This document shows positions 1 to 5,520 of a stretch of DNA of 44,542 nucleotides, one piece after another. Location of the stretch: contig NZ_LGLN01000033.1 of the NCBI RefSeq assembly GCF_001293775.1, positions 729,300-773,841 of the forward strand, in the 5' to 3' direction. Within the stretch, counting starts at the first letter, position 1; each line of letters begins with the position of its first letter. The notes under the pieces are model-generated. The model saw only the letters and a program-made list of their open reading frames with translations, was not told the origin of the DNA and did not search any database. Source of the DNA: Pseudomonas syringae pv. cilantro. Its GTDB lineage: Bacteria; Pseudomonadota; Gammaproteobacteria; Pseudomonadales; Pseudomonadaceae. Both the position numbers and the translations under genes were made by a program.

Positions 1-151
1 CTGCGTTACTCGACACTCATTTGGAACAACCAGACTTCGTGTCTCCTGCCTTGCCTCGCGGCAAAACAGACTCCGACGCGGCCGCGATGAAACGGGAACA
101 GACCCTGGAGTGTCAGAAAATTTAACATTAGCCATTCGAGAGGACATTCAC

Positions 152-478
152 ATGATTAAAGTCAGCGTGCTGTATGGGTATGAAGAGGGCGCTCGTTTCG
201 ATCACGACTATTACTGTGACAAGCATTTGCCACTGGTGCAGACACTTATGGGTGAGCATTGCAAAGGCTACAGCGTCGACCGTGGCATTGGCGGTGCTAC
301 GCCCGGCTCTGATCCGCGCTATATCGCGATGTGCCACATCTATTGCGACTCTATCGAAGCCTTCGAGGCTGGCATGGGGCCGCACGCCAAAGAGATCAAT
401 GGCGACATCATCAATTACACCGATCTGATCCCGGAGATACTGATCAGCGAAGTACGCAAAGAGGTAAGAACGGCGTAA
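152..478 (+). CDS. EthD-like (dimeric alpha/beta barrel) protein
   Basis: A 108-residue protein with the fold pattern of the EthD family. It starts with a hydrophobic beta strand (IKVSVLYGY), followed by a helix rich in aromatic and acidic residues that includes a DxxYY..KH signature (DHDYYCDKHLPL), then a long central segment and a C-terminal strand ending in PEILISEV. Family members are small ferredoxin-fold dimers, often of unknown substrate, found near ring-degrading or ether-degrading enzymes. No such partner is next to it here. The start at 152 is chosen over a GTG at 110 because GAGAGGA lies just upstream at 137-143. It converges tail to tail with the DUF4124 gene, leaving 4 bases between the stop codons. 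The family assignment is good; the function is unknown. Confidence 0.8.
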   Translation: MIKVSVLYGYEEGARFDHDYYCDKHLPLVQTLMGEHCKGYSVDRGIGGATPGSDPRYIAMCHIYCDSIEAFEAGMGPHAKEINGDIINYTDLIPEILISEVRKEVRTA

Positions 479-500
479 CGGATTACCGGTCCGCGTTACG
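474..500. terminator. Small hairpin between convergent genes
   Basis: CGTAACGGA can pair with TCCGCGTTACG, leaving a two-base bulge. The hairpin sits across the two convergent stop codons. There is no T-run, so function as an intrinsic terminator is doubtful. Confidence 0.25.
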
Positions 501-902
501 GCGAGTCGCGTCCTTTCCTGAGGACCTCCCGCCCGATGGGTCAAAACATTGGCTGTTGTAATCAGGGCTTCGGCACTGAGAGGCAACGCTGGGCGGTGGC
601 GGGCGGTTGCGCTGATAAGCCTTGTAGCGTTCCGTCTCTACCACCGTCACGTGGGCGCGACTGCTGACCTTCAGGTACTCGGTGGCTTTGAGGTTGGTTT
701 TGTGGACATAGTCCAGCGGCTCTCCCTCACGCAGAATCGGCGGCGGGCCTTGCCGCTGCGGGGCGCTCTGAAAATTGCTGTCGCACGGAATGGAAGCAAA
801 GCTCACGTTGCCGTCTGGCGAAGTGCATTTGAATATTTCACTGTGCGCCGCACTGGCGACGAGCATGGTTGCCAGCGCCGCCGCAATTGAAAGCCTTTTC
901 AT
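483..902 (-). CDS. DUF4124 domain-containing exported protein
   Basis: A 139-residue protein with a clear signal peptide (MKRLSIAAALATMLVASAAHS), predicted to be cleaved near residue 21. A short DUF4124-like module follows at about residues 22-40 (EIFKCTSPDGNVSFASIPC), with its two conserved cysteines. The rest is low-complexity and Pro/Arg-rich (NRPPPPS), with two more cysteines near the C terminus. Proteins of this kind are common periplasmic proteins of unknown role in gammaproteobacteria. The start at 902 is supported by a GAGAG ribosome binding site and by the signal peptide; the reading frame stays open upstream to 1103, but that extension does not look like protein. Confidence 0.8.
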   Translation of the reverse strand: MKRLSIAAALATMLVASAAHSEIFKCTSPDGNVSFASIPCDSNFQSAPQRQGPPPILREGEPLDYVHKTNLKATEYLKVSSRAHVTVVETERYKAYQRNRPPPPSVASQCRSPDYNSQCFDPSGGRSSGKDATRRNADR

Positions 903-1059
903 GAATCTCTCCCTGGATGGCGCAAGGCTACCAGTTAGCATCGAATGCTGCCAGATGATCCCGCTGCGCCTGAAAAGCCCGTTCGTCAGTCGCATGGCAC
1001 GGCGGCGGAGGTCAGTGCTCTGATTATCAGGTTTTGAATGTTTAAAAACGGAGGCGCAT

Positions 1060-1230
1060 ATGACCGGCACAACGCCAGACAGCAAAAACGAGACCAAGGA
1101 CAATCTGGGGTTCCACGAAGAGTCACCGGAAAAAGAAGATCCTCAAGTCGATCCAACCGAGCCTGCAGAGACTGAGGCCACTGAAAAAGGCACTACGGAC
1201 GATTACCCGCCGTACATGCCTAAAAAGTAA
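1060..1230 (+). CDS. Small acidic hydrophilic protein (56 aa)
   Basis: An ATG at 1060, preceded by a strong GGAGG at 1050-1054, opens a 56-codon frame ending in TAA at 1230. The product begins MTGTTPDSKNETKDNLGF and ends DDYPPYMPKK. It is rich in Glu, Asp, Thr and Pro, has no hydrophobic segment and looks intrinsically disordered. It stands alone, divergent from the DUF4124 gene and convergent with the cytochrome c gene, with a hairpin directly after its stop. Good Shine-Dalgarno spacing and a biased composition argue for a real gene, but I cannot name a function. Confidence 0.65.
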   Translation: MTGTTPDSKNETKDNLGFHEESPEKEDPQVDPTEPAETEATEKGTTDDYPPYMPKK

Positions 1231-1237
1231 CGGATCG

Positions 1238-1265
1238 ATTGCCCTCGGTAAGCGCCGGGGGCAAT
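1238..1265. terminator. Strong hairpin between convergent genes
   Basis: An 11-bp stem (1238-1248 pairing with 1255-1265) with a 6-base loop lies between the 56-residue ORF and the end of the cytochrome c gene. One G-T wobble is present. The following sequence (TAAATCG) is only weakly T-rich, so efficiency is uncertain. Confidence 0.5.
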
Positions 1266-1287
1266 TAAATCGCCTCGCTAAACCTTG

Positions 1288-1656
1288 CTACTTGTTCGCA
1301 TCCAGATATTCCAACAGATCGTCCATTCGCTCATCGTTACCCATCCACCACAGTTTCATGCGGGTGCCGGGTACGACGTCGCCTGGATCCTTGATGTAGG
1401 TGCGCAACTCTTCGCGGTTCCAGATCAGTCCCGAGTTTTTCATGGCGTCGGTATAGACATAGCCTTCCTGTTGCCCGGCTTGCTGACCGAAGATACCGTT
1501 GAGCTGCGGACCGAATGCATGGCGTGCGGAAGGACCGATCTTATGGCAGCCTGAACAAAGGCGGGTGAAAACCGCTTTTCCGGCTTCTGCATCGCCAGCG
1601 CCATAAGCAGAAGCGTGCAGCGCCATGACCAGTGCGAATAAAGCGGTCTTCTTCAT
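1288..1656 (-). CDS. Periplasmic class I c-type cytochrome
   Basis: A 122-residue protein with an N-terminal signal peptide (MKKTALFALVMALHASAYGA) and one haem-binding CxxCH motif (CSGCH, Cys34, Cys37, His38). A probable axial Met lies in the segment PGTRMKLWWM near residue 99. The motifs KVGP-like KIGPSARHAFGPQLNGIFG and the C-terminal helix DLLEYL are typical of small mitochondrial-type cytochromes c that carry single electrons in the periplasm. The start at 1656 is set by the signal peptide and a GGGGT upstream. The STN-domain gene on the same strand ends 65 bases upstream of it, so they may share a transcript, but no functional link is evident. Confidence 0.88.
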   Translation of the reverse strand: MKKTALFALVMALHASAYGAGDAEAGKAVFTRLCSGCHKIGPSARHAFGPQLNGIFGQQAGQQEGYVYTDAMKNSGLIWNREELRTYIKDPGDVVPGTRMKLWWMGNDERMDDLLEYLDANK

Positions 1657-1721
1657 TGATACCCCAAAGTGCCCAGCCTGCTCAGCCAAAATGGGCAGAT
1701 TCTAACGCAATCGTCAGGTGC

Positions 1722-2252
1722 TTACTTGCGTGCGGGTAGCTGCTTCGCCAGTTCGTCAAAGTCGCGCTTGTAACTGGCCATCTCGGCTGCGCTGACAAAG
1801 CTTTGTTCAAGCGCCAGCTTTTTCGAGCCGTTTTCAATGCTGTCCAGTTGGTGAAGGAAGCGTTTTTTTCTCTTTGCTTCCAGTTTTGGCCCGGCGTCAT
1901 CAATCGCCTTGCGAAGCTCTGCCGCTCGTGCGTGGACAAAATCCTGACCTCTGCGGTCCACTGTCAGCCCGTCGTTTTCGACGTAGCCTTCCAGCCCGGT
2001 TTTTTTCAAGACCAGCGCCAGCGCTTTATCCGGCGTGAAGGTGCCCTTGAATTTTTTCACCTTCTTGCTGCTGTCAGCGCCCAGATCGACCTTGATCGGG
2101 CAGCCGGAGCGATGCGCCAGTTGTTGCAGCGCCTCGTCCAGGCGTTGCGTCGGCATGTCGTAGTCAATAGGCGTCATCTGGCAGGCGGCATAGGCGTTAG
2201 CCCCGGTGAGGCAGGTGACAGCGAGGGCCAGGCTTCTCAGGATTTTTTTCAT
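1722..2252 (-). CDS. Stand-alone STN-domain periplasmic protein
   Basis: A 176-residue exported protein. After a signal peptide (residues 1-22, MKKILRSLALAVTCLTGANA), residues 27-98 match the secretin/TonB short N-terminal (STN) pattern: YDMPTQRLDEALQQLAHRSG, then a strand, then a second helix with the phrase TPDKALALVLKKTGLEGY and a closing strand. In known proteins this domain sits at the N terminus of secretins or of FecA-type TonB receptors that talk to an anti-sigma factor. Here the rest (residues 100-176) is a charged, probably helical segment and there is no barrel, so it is not a receptor. The start at 2252 is chosen for the signal peptide. Its role is unknown. Confidence 0.75.
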   Translation of the reverse strand: MKKILRSLALAVTCLTGANAYAACQMTPIDYDMPTQRLDEALQQLAHRSGCPIKVDLGADSSKKVKKFKGTFTPDKALALVLKKTGLEGYVENDGLTVDRRGQDFVHARAAELRKAIDDAGPKLEAKRKKRFLHQLDSIENGSKKLALEQSFVSAAEMASYKRDFDELAKQLPARK

Positions 2253-2369
2253 GTCGGGAAGTTTGTCATCCGGGTGGTACGGCTTGGGAAGCGTTTTCTG
2301 CAGCGTGGTTTGACCTGCAGATTGCCCGATATTTCGGTGTTGTCGCAAGAAGGTGCACCCAAATCGCAG

Positions 2370-2404
2370 GCAAAGAAAAGCCCGCGATGGGGGGTAGCGG
2401 GCTT
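2370..2404 (-). terminator. Intrinsic terminator of the cupin gene
   Basis: An 8-bp GC-rich stem (2378-2385 with 2397-2404). Read on the minus strand it is followed by a T-rich run complementary to 2370-2377. It lies downstream of the cupin gene that ends at 2492. Confidence 0.7.
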
Positions 2405-2491
2405 AAGGTCTTGCTGGGAATTGAGTTAACAATAAACCCGTGAACGTGAAAAAAGCGTGAACGGCTCAATACAATATCGAAACAATTTCGA

Positions 2492-2995
2492 TCAAGGCTC
2501 ACCATCCCAGTAATCGAGGTTTTCAGTCGTCCGTTGATTGGCGGTAAATGCCCGTGCGCCTTTTATGGACGCCATTGCCTGGTACTTGCCCGAGTCCGGA
2601 TATTCGCAGATTTCCGGCGACTCCCGGGTGCTGATCGACAGGTATTTAAGCGGCTGCTGTGACGTATTGATGATCTGATGCGGGTATTGTGGCCCGGCCG
2701 GGATGAACATCACATCACCCGCCCTGATGGGTAACATTTCGCCGGCAACCCGCAGGCTGCCTTCACCCTCGACAATCACGAACATTTCTTCCTGAGCATG
2801 ATGGAAGTGATACGGGCATGAGCGCTTGCCCGGCGCCACAACGTCAATCGATGCCCCCAGCTTCTGCGCGGCCGTTCCGGTGCTCAGGCGTGCGACTGCG
2901 CTTTCATACAGCGGCTCACGGACCTCATGCGCCAGAGGCGCTTCATTGAAGTTGCGGATCAGGCGAGAAGCCAGTTCACGTGCTCGGTCATTCAT
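2492..2995 (-). CDS. Cupin-domain protein
   Basis: A 167-residue protein with one cupin_2 barrel. Motif 1 is at residues 56-75 (PGKRSCPYHFHHAQEEMFVI), with His63, His65/66 and Glu69/70 as likely metal ligands. Motif 2 follows in GDVMFIPAGPQYPHQI, with the closing His. The N terminus is a short helical segment and the C terminus is an unstructured tail. Such single-domain cupins bind Fe, Zn or Mn and act as isomerases, dioxygenases or small-molecule sensors; nothing here narrows the choice. It is monocistronic, with its own terminator. Upstream (3042-3090) lies a set of degenerate GGTAC direct repeats that could be a control region. Confidence 0.82.
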   Translation of the reverse strand: MNDRARELASRLIRNFNEAPLAHEVREPLYESAVARLSTGTAAQKLGASIDVVAPGKRSCPYHFHHAQEEMFVIVEGEGSLRVAGEMLPIRAGDVMFIPAGPQYPHQIINTSQQPLKYLSISTRESPEICEYPDSGKYQAMASIKGARAFTANQRTTENLDYWDGEP

Positions 2996-3041
2996 GATGA
3001 TTGAGGCTCGGGTGAATTCAGGAGGGTTGCTTGTTCGGGAA

Positions 3042-3093
3042 GGTACCCTTATTCAGGGCGGTACTCTCATTAGGAGGGTACTTTAGACCATCG
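3042..3093. repeat. Degenerate 17-18 bp direct repeats (GGTAC units)
   Basis: Three consecutive units begin GGTAC at 3042, 3060 and 3077. The first two align as GGTACcCTtATTcaGG and GGTACtCTcATTagGA; the third is shorter. They lie upstream of the cupin gene (start 2995). They may be operator half-sites or chance; no known site matches. Confidence 0.35.
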
Positions 3094-3294
3094 ACAGGCC
3101 AGCAACGGAAAGAGGCGGGCGCGCGCCTGCAAATTAATGGCGAGTCTTCAACTTGTACGATGAGTGCGGCCCGTGGGGCGTGCCAGCCATATTGGAGATA
3201 GTTCTGCAAGCTAATTAATGCGTAAAGCTGCAATTAAACGACAGCCGGACAAGCAATGAGTGTATGGTCGTTAGGTCTACACAGGAGCATCCGT

Positions 3295-3669
3295 ATGCAG
3301 AATTTTGGTGAAAGACTGATCGAAGAGCGCCGCAAAAGCGCTCTGAGTCAGAGCGACTTCGCAGCCATGGGTGGCGTCAGGGCTAATGCCCAGGCCAACT
3401 ATGAAATGGGCAAGCGTAAACCCAAGCTTGACTACCTGGCCGCGATCGCCAAAGGCGGTGTGGATGTTCTTTACGTGGTGACTGGGCAGCACGTGCCCAT
3501 GAGCTCGACTGGCCTGAACGTTCGTGAAGTCGAAGTGATTCAGGACTTCAGGAAGCTCAACGACGGCGATCAGCGCGCAGTGGAGCGCATATCCTCTTCG
3601 TTGCCCAAGCATGGCCCTGTTCAGGCGAGGCCAGCGCTGAACCATCATGTGTCCGAGAGTGTTCTTTGA
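3295..3669 (+). CDS. XRE-family helix-turn-helix regulator
   Basis: A 124-residue protein. Residues 3-60 form a Cro/C1-type helix-turn-helix: FGERLIEERRKSALSQSDFA, a variable turn, then NYEMGKRKPKLDYLAAIAKGGVDVLYVVTG, which is the usual ending of this domain in proteobacterial phage-like repressors. The C-terminal half is short and carries no peptidase domain, so it would not respond to RecA cleavage. The ATG at 3295 is preceded by ACAGGAGC at 3281-3288; the earlier ATG at 3256 is not. It stands alone and is followed by a terminator. It may be a relic of a mobile element, but no phage gene is nearby. Confidence 0.85.
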   Translation: MQNFGERLIEERRKSALSQSDFAAMGGVRANAQANYEMGKRKPKLDYLAAIAKGGVDVLYVVTGQHVPMSSTGLNVREVEVIQDFRKLNDGDQRAVERISSSLPKHGPVQARPALNHHVSESVL

Positions 3670-3715
3670 TCTGATGCCGCGGGCGTCAAGCGGTGTATCT
3701 GAAAGCCCTTCTGTA

Positions 3716-3748
3716 GCATCCTGACTCAGTTAGCAGGACGCTTTTTTT
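3716..3748 (+). terminator. Intrinsic terminator after the XRE gene
   Basis: The stem GCATCCTG (3716-3723) pairs with CAGGACGC (3734-3741) with one mismatch and is followed by seven Ts at 3742-3748. Confidence 0.7.
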
Positions 3749-3761
3749 CCAGACCCCGGAA

Positions 3762-3806
3762 ACCAAAAAACCCCTGAGATTCTTAACGAACTCAGGGGTT
3801 TTGTGT
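3762..3806. terminator. Bidirectional terminator downstream of tRNA-Ser
   Basis: A perfect 12-bp stem AAAACCCCTGAG (3767-3778) pairs with CTCAGGGGTTTT (3791-3802). On the minus strand it ends in a run of six Ts, right after the tRNA-Ser gene. Confidence 0.85.
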
Positions 3807-3816
3807 GTTTGCAATA

Positions 3817-3906
3817 TGGCGGTGAAGGAGGGATTCGAACCCTCGATACAATTTCTTGTATACACACTTTCCAGGCGTGCTCCTTAAGCCACTCGGACAC
3901 CTCACC
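3817..3906 (-). tRNA. tRNA-Ser (anticodon GGA)
   Basis: Read on the minus strand, the gene begins GGTGAGGTGTCCGAGTGG and ends with the T-arm GGGTTCGAATCCC, the acceptor strand CTTCACC, discriminator G and an encoded CCA. The anticodon loop is CTGGAAA, giving GGA, which reads UCC and UCU codons. The 90-base length comes from the long variable arm (GTATACAAGAAATTGTATCG region), which is diagnostic of serine tRNAs. The sequence closely resembles the E. coli tRNA-Ser(GGA) as I recall it. A terminator follows immediately. No integrase or direct repeat was seen at its 3' end, so there is no sign of an island inserted here. Confidence 0.95.
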
Positions 3907-4084
3907 GTATCTCGGTAACAACGTTGTGTCTGCCGAGGCGCGCTAATGTAGTCGAAAGCCTTGCCTAACGCAAAACTTTTTTTCAGATTTTTCATGTGGT
4001 TAAGCTGACAAACGTCTGTTCGCCAGCAAAAGGCCCGGGTGGGTGATGCGGCCCGGATGGGCGAGGCCGCTTGCCGTGGGCGGA

Positions 4085-4834
4085 TCAGGCGCTGAAGCCG
4101 CCGTCGATGGTCAGGCTGGCACCGGTGATGTAGCCCGCTTCCGGGCCTGCGAGGTAGGCGACGAAGCTGGCGATTTCTTCGCTTTTGCCGTAGCGGGGGA
4201 TTGCCATCAGCGCCTTCAGGCTTTCGGCGAACTCGCCCTCTGCCGGGTTCATGTCGGTGTCGACCGGGCCGGGCTGGACGTTGTTGACGGTGATGCCTTG
4301 TGGGCCGAGGTCGCGGGCCATGCCTTTGGTGAGGCCGATCAGTGCTGACTTGCTCATGGCGTAAGTCGCGCCACCCGCAAACGGCATGCGGTCTGCATTG
4401 GTGCTGCCGATGTTGATGATGCGACCGCCTTCTTCCATATGTCGCGCGGCTTCCTGGCTGGCGATGAACACGCTGCGCACGTTGATGGCCAGGGTTCTGT
4501 CGAAGTCCTGCATGCTGAATTCGTTGAGCGGAGCAATAGCCAGCACGCCAGCGTTGTTGACCAGAATGTCCAGCCTGCCGAGTGTTTCGGCGGTGGTCTG
4601 CACGGCTTGGCGGATGGCTTTTTCATCGGCGCTGTCTGCACGAATGGCCAATGCCCGGCCACCGTTGGCATTGATGCTGTCCTGAATTTCCAGCGCGCTG
4701 ACTTCAGAACTGGCGTAGGTAAAGGCTACTGCCGCGCCTTCCTTGGCCAGGCGGTTGACGATGGCGGCACCAATGCCACGTGAGCCGCCTTGCACCAGAG
4801 CGACTTTGCCAGCAAGTTTGAGGTGTTCGATCAT
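4085..4834 (-). CDS. SDR-family NAD(P)-dependent oxidoreductase
   Basis: A 249-residue classical short-chain dehydrogenase/reductase. The cofactor-binding turn is GGSRGIG at residues 16-22, preceded by Gln instead of the common Thr. The structural NNAG motif follows, then a Ser in INIGS and the catalytic YxxxK in YAMSK. PGPVDTDM and the final ITGASLTIDGGFSA are typical of the 3-oxoacyl-ACP-reductase-like group. The substrate cannot be deduced. The start at 4834 has GGAG nine bases upstream; the frame runs open to 5002, but that part overlaps the divergent isochorismatase gene. The 112-base divergent spacer suggests joint regulation with that gene. Confidence 0.9.
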   Translation of the reverse strand: MIEHLKLAGKVALVQGGSRGIGAAIVNRLAKEGAAVAFTYASSEVSALEIQDSINANGGRALAIRADSADEKAIRQAVQTTAETLGRLDILVNNAGVLAIAPLNEFSMQDFDRTLAINVRSVFIASQEAARHMEEGGRIINIGSTNADRMPFAGGATYAMSKSALIGLTKGMARDLGPQGITVNNVQPGPVDTDMNPAEGEFAESLKALMAIPRYGKSEEIASFVAYLAGPEAGYITGASLTIDGGFSA

Positions 4835-4946
4835 GATGTTCTCCGTTGGGCAGGTTTCGGACAGGCCGGAAGCCGTCGACGATTGCGACCAGAATAGACC
4901 CTGATTGCGATAGTCTTGCTGAACCAAAAGTTCGGACTGATTCGTC

Positions 4947-5513
4947 ATGGGTATGCAAAACAACAGCGCGTTGATCCTGATTGACATGCAACAGGGCATC
5001 AATCATCCCAAACTGGGGCGGCGTAACAATCTGCAGGCCGAGACCAACATAGGAGCGCTGCTGGCCGCCTGGCGGCAGTCCGGGCGTCCGGTGATTCACG
5101 TGCGGCATTTTTCGACATCGCCTGAATCGGTGTTCTGGCCTGAGCAGTCGGGTGTGGAGTATCAGCCGGCGTTCGTGCCGCACGCCGATGAGCGGGAGCT
5201 GAGCAAGCAGGTGCCTGACGCGTTTTGCGGGTCGTTTCTGGAAATGTGGCTACGGTCCGACGGGATCAGGCAGGTGGTGATTGTCGGGGTAGTGACCAAT
5301 AACTCAATCGAGTCCACCGCGCGCAGTGGTGGCAATCTCGGCTTTGAGGTTGTGGTGGCGCATGACGCCTGCTTTACCTTCGATCAAACGGATTTCTTTG
5401 GCACGCCGCGCAGCGCTGAAGACGTGCATGCCATGTCACTGGCCAATCTGCACGGTGAATACGCCACGGTGTTGTCCACGGCGCAGGTTCTCCAGCACGC
5501 TGCCATTCAATAA
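4947..5513 (+). CDS. Isochorismatase-fold hydrolase with Ser in place of the catalytic Cys
   Basis: A 188-residue protein of the isochorismatase/cysteine hydrolase superfamily. Asp13 (ALILIDMQQG) and Lys87 (ELSKQVPDAF) of the usual Asp-Lys-Cys triad are present. The third position, normally Cys in a TxxCV(E/D)xTAR motif, reads TNNSIESTARSGGNLGF, so Ser120 replaces it. A branch of the family with a TNNS motif exists, so this is probably inherited and not a sequencing error. The enzyme may hydrolyse by another mechanism or bind a ligand. It is divergent from an SDR gene, which often means a shared small-molecule pathway. The gene starts at ATG 4947. Confidence 0.85.
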   Translation: MGMQNNSALILIDMQQGINHPKLGRRNNLQAETNIGALLAAWRQSGRPVIHVRHFSTSPESVFWPEQSGVEYQPAFVPHADERELSKQVPDAFCGSFLEMWLRSDGIRQVVIVGVVTNNSIESTARSGGNLGFEVVVAHDACFTFDQTDFFGTPRSAEDVHAMSLANLHGEYATVLSTAQVLQHAAIQ

Positions 5514-5520
5514 GCTCAGA

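Noticed and set aside
3817..3906. Genomic island attached at tRNA-Ser
   Set aside because: No integrase, no direct repeat of the tRNA 3' end and ordinary genes on both sides.
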